Program-made: the position numbers and the translations under genes
The notes under the pieces: generated by a model
Told to the model about the DNA's origin: nothing
The model's input: the letters and a program-made list of their open reading frames with translations, nothing else
Database searches by the model: none
Source of the DNA: Candidatus Omnitrophota bacterium
GTDB taxonomy: Bacteria; Omnitrophota; Gorgyraeia; 2-01-FULL-45-10
Direction: 5' to 3'
Assembly: GCA_030695905.1 (NCBI GenBank)
Contig: JAUYOL010000040.1
Span: 1 to 51,622 of the forward strand
DNA: 51,622 nucleotides
In this document: piece by piece, positions 1 to 8,363 of the stretch
Layout of the letters: each line of letters starts with the position of its first letter
Position numbering within the stretch: the first letter of the stretch is position 1

Positions 1-2
1 AG

Positions 3-65
3 TTCCCGGGGCACGCGTTCTTTGACATACGCGAGAAGTCTAACATTATCGAGATAAAATACTAA
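3..65 (+). CDS. 3' end of a gene cut by the window edge
   Basis: The third plus-strand frame is open from the left edge and ends at TAA (63-65), giving the 20-residue tail FPGHAFFDIREKSNIIEIKY. The ending (aromatic pair, acidic turn, then N-I-I-E-I) resembles the last strand of glyoxalase/VOC-type proteins, but the fragment is too short to assign. It would converge on the flavin reductase-like gene. The bases between it and position 143 contain no convincing gene or terminator. That it is coding at all is an inference from amino-acid composition. Confidence 0.35.
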   Translation, partial: FPGHAFFDIREKSNIIEIKY

Positions 66-143
66 ACTTTACGAAACTACAGGAGGTTCGTTACGCAAGA
101 GGTGTCTCTATTCTAATCTACCTCGACTGGGAAATTGGACATC

Positions 144-725
144 TTAAATAATACGGCTATCGGGGACACTGAATATCTTGCCGCCCAGGTGATGGATGAT
201 CTTCGGCCCCGCTTTCTCAGGGCACCATCTGTCGGTAAAAATGCCGCTTTGGGCTTCTGCATACACGACGTCACCGAGCACTATGTTGTACTTCTTAAGT
301 AGGGCCTTATCTCTACGAAGCTTACATTCCAACACGCCTATGGCTGATTTTAGCCGGGGGGATTTTATCTTCTTACTCTCTTCTTTAACCAGCCCATATT
401 CTTTAAACTTATCTACCCCTGCGCCTGAAACGCTCCCGAGCTTACGCACTACTTCAGCCATATCGCTTGAAGGTACATTGACAACAAAATCGCCCGTCTC
501 AAGAATAGCCTTATATATAAAGTGTTTCTCCCATATTTCAAGAGCTATTATCGGAGGATCGTCGGAAATAGGCATATTCCAGGCTATGGGCGTTATGCCG
601 GCCTTTTTCTTAAAAAGTGAGCTTACCAAAACAACCGGGCCCGGCCCTATAAGGCGGTATGCTATCTCCAATGGTATCTTTTTCTTCATCATCCTCCCCT
701 CGATCTTTTCGTTGGTCATCTTCAT
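144..725 (-). CDS. Flavin reductase-like (FMN-binding split barrel) protein
   Basis: The 193-residue protein matches the flavin reductase-like family, which binds FMN in a split beta-barrel. Typical features are the early VLVSS strand, the TPIAWNMPIS segment where flavin contacts usually lie, the core GDFVVNVP and a C-terminal LGDVVYAEA strand. Length is normal. The substrate is unknown; members reduce flavins or serve as electron carriers in anaerobes. The ATG at 725 lies exactly where transcription should begin from the -10 box at 732-737, so the mRNA may be leaderless. An alternative ATG ATG pair eleven codons in follows a GAGGGGAGG run, but the spacing to it is short. The gene is alone, not in an operon. 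Confidence 0.8.
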   Translation of the reverse strand: MKMTNEKIEGRMMKKKIPLEIAYRLIGPGPVVLVSSLFKKKAGITPIAWNMPISDDPPIIALEIWEKHFIYKAILETGDFVVNVPSSDMAEVVRKLGSVSGAGVDKFKEYGLVKEESKKIKSPRLKSAIGVLECKLRRDKALLKKYNIVLGDVVYAEAQSGIFTDRWCPEKAGPKIIHHLGGKIFSVPDSRII

Positions 726-731
726 GAGGTA

Positions 732-737
732 ATTATA
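732..737 (-). promoter_or_regulatory. Extended -10 promoter, predicted leaderless start
   Basis: On the minus strand the sequence reads TGATATAAT, a perfect TATAAT with a TG extension. Six bases separate it from the ATG at 725, which places +1 on the A of the ATG. No good -35 box is seen at the usual distance, as is common for extended -10 promoters. Confidence 0.6.
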
Positions 738-749
738 TCATGAATTTTG

Positions 750-1268
750 TCAATCCTGTTTAAATCCTATCCTGCGCTTCGGTGGTTCCGACGGCGGAGC
801 CATAAGTTGCCTGATAACTTCGAATATAGATTGAATTTCTACGTCGTGTTTTTCAAACTTTCTTTCAAGCTCATTGAGTTTATAGACTAACTCTTTATGC
901 GTCGATAAGATCTGTCTTAATTTAACGAATGCGCGCATTATAGCAATATTAACTTGAATAGCTCTCTTGCTATTAAGAACGCTGGATAACATAGCAACGC
1001 CTTGTTCCGTAAATGCATACGGATTAGCACGCCTGATGCCGCCCCAACTTGAAGTCACAAATTGTGACTTCAAGATTTTGTATTCATCTTCTGTTAGTTG
1101 AAACATAAAATCTTCCGGGAATCTATCCATGTTTCTTTTGACCGCTTGAATAAGTACTTTCGCTTCTACCCCATAAAGCTTTGCCAAATGAGCACTTAGC
1201 ATAACTTTATGGCCCCGAATAAGATTTATCTTATTCTCTATAACATCTTGAGGTATTATTCCCTCCAT
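750..1268 (-). CDS. ORF6N domain DNA-binding protein
   Basis: The 172-residue protein has the ORF6N domain over about residues 10-100, with the family's conserved stretch [20 protein letters not shown] (75-94) followed by [17 protein letters not shown] coiled-coil-like tail follows (about 118-150, [12 protein letters not shown]). ORF6N proteins descend from phage or prophage regulators and are presumed to bind DNA; a host target is not known. The start is well supported by CAGGAGG five bases before the ATG. Within the coding sequence sits a 27-base palindrome (1048-1074). No phage genes are nearby, so this is a stand-alone copy. Confidence 0.85.
   Translation of the reverse strand: MEGIIPQDVIENKINLIRGHKVMLSAHLAKLYGVEAKVLIQAVKRNMDRFPEDFMFQLTEDEYKILKSQFVTSSWGGIRRANPYAFTEQGVAMLSSVLNSKRAIQVNIAIMRAFVKLRQILSTHKELVYKLNELERKFEKHDVEIQSIFEVIRQLMAPPSEPPKRRIGFKQD
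1048..1074. repeat. 27-base palindrome inside the ORF6N gene
   Basis: Two perfect 13-base arms, CTTGAAGTCACAA and TTGTGACTTCAAG, are separated by one base. It encodes LKSQFVTSS within the ORF6N domain. It could be an operator for the protein itself, an mRNA hairpin, or a by-product of codon choice. Confidence 0.7.
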
Positions 1269-1442
1269 ATTGCCTCCTGTTTTTTAGGTGATTACAAGTT
1301 ATAACACAATCCTCCTATCATATAAGACGTAAAAAGTGCCAAAATTGTTGCAATTTATTTTAAAATAGTTTACAGAAATTTTTACAACCGGCTGATTTAC
1401 TTGCAGTTATGTATGAATGGATTGCTTGTTGTGGGCTTACCT

Positions 1443-1667
1443 TTACCCTAATTTCTTGATGAACCAGACTTTGACTGCCGCGACTTTGTCGCCCTGGATC
1501 TCGATTATGCCGCTTTTGACTGTTCCTCCTGTGGCAAATGTCGATTTAAGCTCCCTTGCAATAGTCTCCAGCCTCTTGGATCCATAGGTGTGGAGGCCCG
1601 CGATGACCGTGACAGCTTTACCGGATCTTTTTTCTAATCGGATTTTTGGTGTTGGCGAACTTCCCAT
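1443..1667 (-). CDS. Short SUI1/YciH-type translation factor
   Basis: The 74-residue protein is the SUI1/eIF1 fold alone: [18 protein letters not shown], then the hallmark TGGTVK (46-51) and a closing [18 protein letters not shown]. coli YciH is about 108 residues; this one lacks the N-terminal part. Family members bind the small ribosomal subunit near the P site and affect start-codon choice. The ATG at 1667 is predicted to be the first transcribed base (box at 1674-1679), so a protein likely to influence initiation may itself be made from a leaderless mRNA. No operon partner is evident. Confidence 0.85.
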   Translation of the reverse strand: MGSSPTPKIRLEKRSGKAVTVIAGLHTYGSKRLETIARELKSTFATGGTVKSGIIEIQGDKVAAVKVWFIKKLG

Positions 1668-1673
1668 GGGGTA

Positions 1674-1679
1674 ATTATA
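1674..1679 (-). promoter_or_regulatory. Extended -10 promoter of the SUI1 gene
   Basis: The minus strand reads TATGATATAAT, then six bases (TACCCC), then the ATG of the SUI1 gene. The same 11-base string occurs upstream of the YvcK-like gene, and a close variant precedes the flavin reductase gene. Transcription would start on the A of the ATG. Confidence 0.6.
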
Positions 1680-1716
1680 TCATACAAAAATCCATTAAAA
1701 CCACTTCCAAAACAAT

Positions 1717-2286
1717 CTAAAACCAGTATACGGGATAATGTCTCTTGGGATTGGTCGACAGATTATTTATCAATAATGCAACGATCAACATTATTAAGGC
1801 GCCAACGAGAACTGGAAAAAATACATACCGATAACCAAGGGAATGAATTTTTTCTCCTCCAATTATCGCAATCAATGCGGTAGCTCCTCCGGGAGGGTGC
1901 AAAGTGCGTGTTAAGTGCATCGCCACTATTGCCACTGATACTGCCATGGGACCGGCCATGATAGGATCGTTGCCTGCTAATATAAAAACAGTAACGCCGA
2001 CAATCGCAGATAAGACATGGCCACCTATAAGATTCCTGGGTTGGGAGAACTCTGCCGAAGGAGCTCCATAAACAAGAACAGCAGAAGCCCCAAAAGATCC
2101 AATTAGGAATGAACTTTCTATGGGTGACAGCTTTAAGTATTTTCCACATATTGCAATAGCATAAATCCCGATGAATGCGCCGATCCATGACCATGCAATT
2201 TTACTCAACGGCTTCCGGGGAGGGCACTTTCCAGTTCCCTTCATTCTCAAAAAATAGTTTCTCATTTTTCCTGCCATTGTCTTCAT
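1717..2286 (-). CDS. HPP family integral membrane protein
   Basis: The 189-residue protein contains the signature HPPGGATALIA (about 130-140) and four to five hydrophobic segments starting near residue 30. This is the HPP family. Plant and cyanobacterial relatives have been linked to nitrite transport. The gene starts 17 bases after the octaheme cytochrome gene, so the two are probably co-transcribed and both could concern reactive nitrogen compounds; that link is inference. Start choice is uncertain: ATGs at 2286 and 2265 are both possible, the second preceded by GCAGGAAAA. Confidence 0.85.
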   Translation of the reverse strand: MKTMAGKMRNYFLRMKGTGKCPPRKPLSKIAWSWIGAFIGIYAIAICGKYLKLSPIESSFLIGSFGASAVLVYGAPSAEFSQPRNLIGGHVLSAIVGVTVFILAGNDPIMAGPMAVSVAIVAMHLTRTLHPPGGATALIAIIGGEKIHSLGYRYVFFPVLVGALIMLIVALLINNLSTNPKRHYPVYWF

Positions 2287-2303
2287 CTTTTAGCAGTTAT
2301 TTA

Positions 2304-3746
2304 TTATTTTACCTGATAACGCTTCTGAAAGCTCTCTTGTTCTTTTTTCCGCCGCGCGTCTTCTTCGGGATCCATCTTGTCGATGAACCATTTATGGTTA
2401 TCCGAATTCAAAACCTCATCGATCTTCACTTTTAAGGCCTTCGCCGCTTCGACTTTTCTGGGATCCGATGACTTAAGATTCTCATCCGCTAAAGTTTCAA
2501 GCTCCGGGATAAATTCGGCGTAAAAATTCTTCGCGACTTCATATGTCCCGTGCCAGTGGGTATAATCCGGCCCCATCATCGAGGCGCCATGACGCGCGCG
2601 TCGACCTTCGTGATGCCAAATTTCGTACCAGATAAAATCTATTCTGTTTCCAAAAGGTACCGGTTTAATGAGCGGTTTGGCGGCCTCCATCAGGGCCTGC
2701 CCTGGTTTGGCGAATTTTTCATGATATAGTTCGATCAAACTGTCATACTGTGTATAAAAACTCTCGACAAAAGGGTCACCGTGACAGTTCAAGCAAACAT
2801 CCTTCATATTCTTGCGCCGTGCCTTCCAGCCAATATCCTTTCCCGGAAGGCCCATGTTAGCGTCGGCGACTTCAGGCCTTATAGAGACAGCAGGCCTATT
2901 GTTCCAACTGATCCTCATCCCGACATCATGGGTCACGCCCTGAGAGGGGGTGGCACTCATATGACACGTAGCGCAAGTAGGCGCCGCGTTATAGTCTTCT
3001 CCGAGAACCCACTTCTCGTTGTCCAAATTCATCTTATGCTTGTTCGCGTAAAATGCGACGCCGTGTTTGGATTCTTCGTAAATCTCAATCTGAGGATGAT
3101 CCGGCCCCATGTGGCATTTGCCGCAATTTTCCGGATTCCGAGCTTGTTCCACAGAAAATTTATGCCTCGAATGGCATGCACTGCAGGATCCTTCCGAACC
3201 GTCGGGGTTTATGCGGCCTATGCCCGTATTGGGCCAAGTCGCCGGATCCAGTTTACCGTCCTTTAATACCTTAACCTCAGAGCCATGGCACTGCCAACAA
3301 CCATTCACTACCGCAGAGGAAACTCCATCGGGAAATCCTTCCGTCTTAAATCCGCGATTCCCCTCTACCACTTCAGCCAACCGGTTATCCTGGGAACCCA
3401 GAATTCGCGCGGCCTTCGAGTGATGTGAGCTGACAAATTCTTTGACTTCTTCGCTGTGGCAACGGGCGCAATCCTGAGGTGAAACTATCGTTGCTATCAT
3501 GACCCCGTTATGTTCGTACGCGTCCGGGTCCCCTGTCTTGGCCTGATGGCATTCGTAACAACTGACATTCGCCCGAAAATGTTTGCTGGCACCCCATTGC
3601 TCCACAATCGCCGGCGTCTGTTCCTTATGGCAGGCGATACACTCCTTGGATTCTCTAGAGATCGTTTCTGGCACCATACCGGCATTTGCCAAAGATACAT
3701 GAGGTAGCACGGATAAGATAATAACCGCAAAGAGAGTTTTTTTCAT
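2304..3746 (-). CDS. Octaheme c-type cytochrome, hydroxylamine oxidoreductase (HAO) family
   Basis: The 480-residue protein has a signal peptide (residues 1-22) and eight CXXCH heme sites beginning at C36, C63, C93, C150, C188, C208, C258 and C318. After them comes the segment WHHEGRRARHGASMMGPDYT (377-396), which I recognise as characteristic of HAO-type octaheme proteins. It acts in the periplasm. HAO-like enzymes interconvert hydroxylamine, nitrite, ammonia or NO. The oxidative ones carry a tyrosine cross-linked to the catalytic heme; Y395 lies in the region where I would expect it, but alignment is required. AAGGAGGT six bases before the ATG fixes the start. The HPP gene follows directly. 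No dedicated electron-transfer partner is seen. Confidence 0.85.
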   Translation of the reverse strand: MKKTLFAVIILSVLPHVSLANAGMVPETISRESKECIACHKEQTPAIVEQWGASKHFRANVSCYECHQAKTGDPDAYEHNGVMIATIVSPQDCARCHSEEVKEFVSSHHSKAARILGSQDNRLAEVVEGNRGFKTEGFPDGVSSAVVNGCWQCHGSEVKVLKDGKLDPATWPNTGIGRINPDGSEGSCSACHSRHKFSVEQARNPENCGKCHMGPDHPQIEIYEESKHGVAFYANKHKMNLDNEKWVLGEDYNAAPTCATCHMSATPSQGVTHDVGMRISWNNRPAVSIRPEVADANMGLPGKDIGWKARRKNMKDVCLNCHGDPFVESFYTQYDSLIELYHEKFAKPGQALMEAAKPLIKPVPFGNRIDFIWYEIWHHEGRRARHGASMMGPDYTHWHGTYEVAKNFYAEFIPELETLADENLKSSDPRKVEAAKALKVKIDEVLNSDNHKWFIDKMDPEEDARRKKEQESFQKRYQVK

Positions 3747-3770
3747 CGGAAGACCTCCTTTGATTCCGCT

Positions 3771-3800
3771 ATGTGGATTTGCTTTTTAAAAAACTGGCGG
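3771..3800. repeat. 30-bp direct repeat, left copy
   Basis: This copy differs from the one at 5980-6009 at two positions. It lies in the leader of the cytochrome gene, just downstream of a possible -10 box (3819-3824). It ends in TGGCGG, the same six bases that form the 3' end of the tRNA-Ser at the other copy. The core TTTTTAAAAA is self-complementary. Confidence 0.7.
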
Positions 3801-3837
3801 TGCGTAGATTTTGGTAATATTATACGCTATTTTTGAC

Positions 3838-4986
3838 TTATTCAATAGCACTTTGTCCAATTTCTCTAAGCCCTTTGCGCAGAGAAAATTGGCTCACGCC
3901 GAATCTTCTTGCTAGATCTGGAACTGAAGCAGATTCTATAGATTTGCCTTCCGCTTCCAGTAGTGCTTTTACAAGCAGCACAAACTTAGCCGGTTGGCTC
4001 TTTGAGACAAGGTTCTTAGGATCGAAAAAATCCCCCGTCATTTTAAAAGTCGCGCCCGGTATCTCTTTAAGCTCTATCCAGGCGTCTTTGCCGTAACTGA
4101 AATTCGCGTTCAAAAGCTTATATCTATCCTGCAGCGTCTCCAGCACTTTTATCATCTGCCGCCTAAGGTCCGCATCCTTCAATTGGTGGTCCATGCCCAA
4201 GCTAATAGCTATGTCTTCGAGTGAAATAAAAAAGCTGTTCTCACCGAGGCGGGACGATTCAGCCAGAAGCAGAAGATACATATCCATGGCGCGGTCAGCC
4301 ATGCGCTCAAGCATGGTTGAAAAACAATCGTGATTGTTCAAAAGTTTTGCGCTAACACTGACAATAGCGTCTTTCGGTAATGATTCAAGTGGCACTGGCC
4401 TATCAGGCCGCGGCTTTGGATCTTTTTTATCGCCTTCCAGAAGAAAGCGCCTCAAGCGCAAGAGTTTCGTTTTTGCAAGTTCCGGAGAATCTATTAATAC
4501 GGCAGATTCGTAATTACTTTTTAATGCGGCAATGCTCCAGTTCGTGCTACCATCCACAACATAGCGGCCATCCACTATGATAAGTTTGTCATGCAAAAGA
4601 TAGTATGGTGTGACTTTATAAATACGTGCGCCTTTTTCAGTAATAGGCAGAAAGATGCGGTCTATTTCCTCGCTTGACGGCATACCATGCCCAGGCTTGG
4701 TATTGATATATATCTCCACGCTGACACCTCTAGAGAGAGCCTCTTCCAGATCCTTCATCAAAAGCCGGACCGGGCCGGTCTCAGGAGGATTAAATATATA
4801 AAGAGACATGATGATAGATTCTTTAGCACTATCAAGCAATTGTATAACTGCTGGCTCGTATGCCCTGTCGGATATATCTTTAACCTTGGCGGGATAGAAT
4901 TCGCTCGCTTGATCAGCAGCAAATACGGGTAGGCATAAAGTAAGGATGATGAAAAATATGACTAATTGCAGTTTATTCGATTTCAA
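3838..4986 (-). CDS. Secreted phospholipase D-like protein with a C-terminal HTH-like region
   Basis: The 382-residue protein has a signal peptide (1-23) and one PLD domain (about 40-175). The catalytic motif is clear: H132, K134 and D139, followed by GSTNW (146-150). Single-motif PLD proteins usually dimerise to form the active site; substrates range from lipids to DNA. The remainder (about 205-382) is unusual: it looks helical with two segments resembling winged or plain helix-turn-helix regions (around 255-300 and 360-380). The start codon is TTG at 4986, inside the end of the upstream small gene (14-base overlap), suggesting translational coupling. No other start precedes the signal peptide. 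Confidence 0.8.
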   Translation of the reverse strand: MKSNKLQLVIFFIILTLCLPVFAADQASEFYPAKVKDISDRAYEPAVIQLLDSAKESIIMSLYIFNPPETGPVRLLMKDLEEALSRGVSVEIYINTKPGHGMPSSEEIDRIFLPITEKGARIYKVTPYYLLHDKLIIVDGRYVVDGSTNWSIAALKSNYESAVLIDSPELAKTKLLRLRRFLLEGDKKDPKPRPDRPVPLESLPKDAIVSVSAKLLNNHDCFSTMLERMADRAMDMYLLLLAESSRLGENSFFISLEDIAISLGMDHQLKDADLRRQMIKVLETLQDRYKLLNANFSYGKDAWIELKEIPGATFKMTGDFFDPKNLVSKSQPAKFVLLVKALLEAEGKSIESASVPDLARRFGVSQFSLRKGLREIGQSAIE

Positions 4987-5131
4987 TAGCTATACTCTCG
5001 GTATCTTCGGGTAGCTTTTTTGTTTCTTTATTATTGATCGTATACTGCCATTCATCATAATCAAATGCAACCGCATAACATCTGAATACTTCTTTTCCGT
5101 TGATTTTTACCACGAATCCGCCATCTGGCAT
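4973..5131 (-). CDS. Small hypothetical protein (52 residues)
   Basis: An ATG at 5131, preceded by AAAGGAG at the right distance, opens a 52-codon frame starting MPDGGFVVKING and ending ESIAIEIE. It is acidic, has no membrane segment and shows beta-rich composition. Its stop lies 14 bases inside the PLD gene and its start is 11 bases after the YiiX-like gene, so it is the middle member of a coupled three-gene unit. I do not recognise it. Confidence 0.7.
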   Translation of the reverse strand: MPDGGFVVKINGKEVFRCYAVAFDYDEWQYTINNKETKKLPEDTESIAIEIE

Positions 5132-5142
5132 ACATACTCCTT

Positions 5143-5817
5143 TTATTTTATGATTTCTAAAACCGGGTTACTTATGAAATCTGATGGTTTTACGCGCCAG
5201 CCATCATAGGGAGATACCGGATGTCCAGCTTCATCAAATGCGTCTACAATAAGTTCTGAGCAAAAATATGCCTTATCCATATGGCACCATTCGTCGACTA
5301 TTTTATTCTCAAATATAAAATTAAAACTGATGGGCACAAATGTGGAAACAACATAGAATATCAACCCTCCCCAACCGTATTTAAAACCTTTTTGCTCTTC
5401 GCAAAATTTTAATACTTTATCTATAACATCGTTATCCTGTATGTATTTATGCCGAAATGCCCGTATTAGATAACCATTCTTTAAATATATATTGATATCT
5501 TTCTCTATAATACCTTCCGGCTGTGCCTCCCAAAGCATGCCGTTCCCTCTATAGATAGCAGCGTGCGTCCAAAATCGGTGTTTTAATTTGCGCGTAAGAG
5601 CATTGGATAGCTGTATATACCAGGAATCGGCAAGACTCGCTTTTCCTGTAAGAATAATATCGCCCTTTTTAAGCACTGATATATCGCTAATAACATTTTC
5701 GGGTTTTGCGCTCCACCCAAATATAAAAAGACGAATCAAGCCAGTAATAATAAGAAGGATCACCAGCCAAGCTGCTGCTAAAATCGTAAATAAGACCAAA
5801 TACCATAGTGCTATCAT
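5143..5817 (-). CDS. YiiX-like membrane-anchored cysteine hydrolase
   Basis: The 224-residue protein begins with one long hydrophobic anchor (about 5-33). A permuted NlpC/P60-type papain fold follows: KKGDIILTG (50-58), catalytic-type H85 in WTHAAIYRG, GFKYGWGG (144-151) and the nucleophile-type C186 in YFCSELIVDAF. In this permuted family the His precedes the Cys, as seen here. Relatives (YiiX, YebB) are thought to cleave amide or acyl bonds in peptidoglycan or lipids. Together with the PLD-like protein next door this suggests a small envelope-acting unit. No strong Shine-Dalgarno is visible before the ATG. Confidence 0.75.
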   Translation of the reverse strand: MIALWYLVLFTILAAAWLVILLIITGLIRLFIFGWSAKPENVISDISVLKKGDIILTGKASLADSWYIQLSNALTRKLKHRFWTHAAIYRGNGMLWEAQPEGIIEKDINIYLKNGYLIRAFRHKYIQDNDVIDKVLKFCEEQKGFKYGWGGLIFYVVSTFVPISFNFIFENKIVDEWCHMDKAYFCSELIVDAFDEAGHPVSPYDGWRVKPSDFISNPVLEIIK

Positions 5818-5855
5818 TTATTTATCCCAGTCTCAAATATATTCCTGCGAAGGTA

Positions 5856-5929
5856 AAAGGGGACCGTTCTGATTTCAGTAATTTCAGAACGCCCGCCGCT
5901 CATTTCCGAAAAATAGAACCGTCCCCTTT
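5856..5929. repeat. Intergenic palindromic (REP-like) element
   Basis: AAAGGGGACCGTTCT at 5856-5870 is matched in inverted orientation at 5915-5929 with one mismatch. Between them lies a second small inverted pair (TTCTGA/TCAGAA). Elements with GGGGACSGTTC ends are, from memory, common dispersed repeats often linked to REP-type Y1 transposases; no transposase is present here. A further GTCCCC occurs at 5951. Confidence 0.6.
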
Positions 5930-5979
5930 ATGCCCTTTACTTTCTGGATCGTCCCCTTGTCACCCCCCTTGTCGCCTAT

Positions 5980-6091
<112 letters not shown>

Positions 6092-6140
6092 GCATAAATT
6101 TACTAAAAATCTATACTAAGCTGTTGACTCTTGCCATATA

Positions 6141-7361
6141 TTAAAAATGCTTTTTCAATACCGACAATATCTTATCGTTGCGGGTGAAATTCTCTGTGCG
6201 CCAGGAATAGACCATACTGCCTTTTTCCTTTGGCCACTGCGACGCGAATGTCTCCCAGCCCGCTACAGGGCCCTGACGATTGACCCATGCGGGATTACCC
6301 ACATATCTATAAATACCGTCGGGATAGGCTAAATTCGCTACCGTCTTATAATTCCAGTATGTCCAACTGAACCGATATTTTACGCAGGCGGCTATCATAT
6401 CGTCCACCCACTGGGCCTCGCCGTAGAAACCATCACGCGCATGGACGCCGAATTCGCCCAGATACAAAGGCACGCTAACCTTCTTCGCGAATTCATGGTA
6501 GGCCTTTGCCATCATATCGAATCTGTTTTGGTTCCATACTATACCATAGACCTTACCCGGGTAATGCAGGCCCTGTTCGAAGTGGTGCGTAAAATTTAAC
6601 GGCGCGTAATTGTGTATGCTATAGGCGGTATTATTATCTTTGGGCTTGCCCAAAAACTCAAGCCGCTGCGCCCACATATTGCCCTCCAAAAATAGTATAT
6701 GTTTCTTGTCGGTGCTTCTTATTTCGGTAGTGGCAGCTTCGTATAGGGAGCGCACCTTAGGCTCTTCGACGAAGCTTACAACGGGCTCGTTCAATATATC
6801 GTAGCCCGCTACGTTGGAACAATCCCTGTAGCGGTCAGCAAGGAAGAACCATAACCTTAAGTAGCGGTCCTTGTTCTGTTCATTATCAAATAATTCCGCT
6901 TTCCCGTAGGAATCGGAATGCCAATCGCAGTTCTGCGCGCCGGGCGCGGCGTGAAGGTCGAGTATGCAATATAGCCCGTACTTCTCACACCACTGGACTG
7001 CCCTATCCAGATATTTTAAACCTTCTTCATTCAAGCTGTACGGGCGATCCTCAAACTCTATCAACCTGTAATTAAACGGCAGCCTGATACAGTTGGCCCC
7101 CCAGCTCTTTATCGTCTTAAAGTCAGACTCCTGGATAAAAGTATCGCGGAAAGATGTAATGAGATCTTCGAGCGCGGGCTTGCCCAGGGCAATAGCGAAA
7201 GAAGATCTAAAATCATGCTCGGGTGTATTGCGCCCGCCGAACATGTAGCCTTCCATCATCAGCCAGCCGCCGAGGTTTACACCCTTTAAGAGGACTTCTT
7301 TGCCGGAGTCGTCAACTATTCGCGTTCCGCTTACCTTCAAGAGCGGCAGCTTTTTTGTCAT
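6141..7361 (-). CDS. Glycoside hydrolase family 5 (cellulase-type) enzyme
   Basis: The 406-residue protein opens with KGVNLGGWLM near residue 24, a segment typical of GH5 glucanases. It contains the acid/base motif DILNEPV and the nucleophile motif LGEFGV, the two glutamates that define this family. A histidine-rich SIHNYAPLNFTHHF segment lies between. The domain fills the protein and there is no clear signal peptide, so it may act inside the cell. Family members hydrolyse beta-1,4 or beta-1,3 glucans and mannans; the substrate is not readable here. Its ATG follows the stop of corA with no gap, so the two are translationally coupled. Confidence 0.88.
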   Translation of the reverse strand: MTKKLPLLKVSGTRIVDDSGKEVLLKGVNLGGWLMMEGYMFGGRNTPEHDFRSSFAIALGKPALEDLITSFRDTFIQESDFKTIKSWGANCIRLPFNYRLIEFEDRPYSLNEEGLKYLDRAVQWCEKYGLYCILDLHAAPGAQNCDWHSDSYGKAELFDNEQNKDRYLRLWFFLADRYRDCSNVAGYDILNEPVVSFVEEPKVRSLYEAATTEIRSTDKKHILFLEGNMWAQRLEFLGKPKDNNTAYSIHNYAPLNFTHHFEQGLHYPGKVYGIVWNQNRFDMMAKAYHEFAKKVSVPLYLGEFGVHARDGFYGEAQWVDDMIAACVKYRFSWTYWNYKTVANLAYPDGIYRYVGNPAWVNRQGPVAGWETFASQWPKEKGSMVYSWRTENFTRNDKILSVLKKHF

Positions 7362-8336
7362 TTATAACCACTTTCTGCGTTTAAAATATATAAGCATCGT
7401 AACTGTGATCGTCATCATAATGGCAAGGACGACCGGATAACCGAATTTACTGTTCAACTCCGGCATGTGCTTAAAATTCATCCCGTAAATACTTGCCACG
7501 AGAGTAAGGGGCATCATTATGGTAGCTATGATGGTAAGAGTCTTCATTACTTCGTTAAGCCGGTTAGACACAAGCGATGTATACGCTTCCATGGCGCCGG
7601 TAATAACGTCGCGCGATGTGCCTATAAGGTCGTTTAACCTTACCAGGTTATCGTATATATTTCTGAAATATATGACGTTCGCCGGAGAGATAAGCTCAAA
7701 ATCTCCGCGGGTAACGCTGGATATGACATCTGTCTGCGGGCCTATGGTGCGCCTTAGGTACATGATCTCATTCTTAAGATAATATATCTTTTTGAGGACC
7801 TCCTGATTGGGCTCCTTGAATAGCTCATCGGTCATCGCGTCCACAGAATTGTCGAATTTCTGGACGATAGGGAAATAGCTATCTACGCATGAATCGAGGA
7901 TGGAGTAAAGAAGCATATCCGCTCCATGCATCATCATCGGCGACTGTTTCTTGGTGCGTTCTTTACATACCGCTATAGAGCTAAGCGGGCAATTATGAAA
8001 GGTAATAAGAAAATTTTTTCCTAAACAGCAGTCCAGCTCCGCGGTCTTCACTTTCTCGTTTCCATTGGTACCGTTTGATTCGAGGGAAAACATTATCAGG
8101 AAGAAATAGTCTTTGAATTTTTCTATCTTTGGCCGGGCGTTAGGCATAATAAAATCTTCTACGGTAAGTGGGTGGAGATTAAATACCTCCGTAAGGAAAT
8201 CTATGTCGGTATCGTCTATATCGAGCATGTCTACCCAGACAAGCGAACGCTCGTCCTTGAGCGCCTCTGATATTTCCTGCGCTGACAATTCGGATTTTAA
8301 GCCCTTATCGGGATGATAATAGAATGACTCGTACAT
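7362..8336 (-). CDS. corA: CorA-type magnesium channel
   Basis: The 324-residue protein has the CorA layout: a soluble N-terminal domain, a long helix and two C-terminal transmembrane helices. The signature GMN is at residues 285-287 at the end of TM1, followed by a second helix and the basic tail KRRKWL. It conducts Mg2+ (sometimes Co2+ or Ni2+) down the membrane potential. Length is normal. It precedes the GH5 gene without a gap; the pairing has no obvious functional logic. Confidence 0.92.
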   Translation of the reverse strand: MYESFYYHPDKGLKSELSAQEISEALKDERSLVWVDMLDIDDTDIDFLTEVFNLHPLTVEDFIMPNARPKIEKFKDYFFLIMFSLESNGTNGNEKVKTAELDCCLGKNFLITFHNCPLSSIAVCKERTKKQSPMMMHGADMLLYSILDSCVDSYFPIVQKFDNSVDAMTDELFKEPNQEVLKKIYYLKNEIMYLRRTIGPQTDVISSVTRGDFELISPANVIYFRNIYDNLVRLNDLIGTSRDVITGAMEAYTSLVSNRLNEVMKTLTIIATIMMPLTLVASIYGMNFKHMPELNSKFGYPVVLAIMMTITVTMLIYFKRRKWL

Positions 8337-8363
8337 AATATAATGCTCCTATCAAGCAAAACA

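Noticed and set aside
2175-3423. Several plus-strand frames opposite the cytochrome gene
   Set aside because: They lie antisense to a gene with eight heme motifs and have low-complexity or unrecognisable products; they are shadows.
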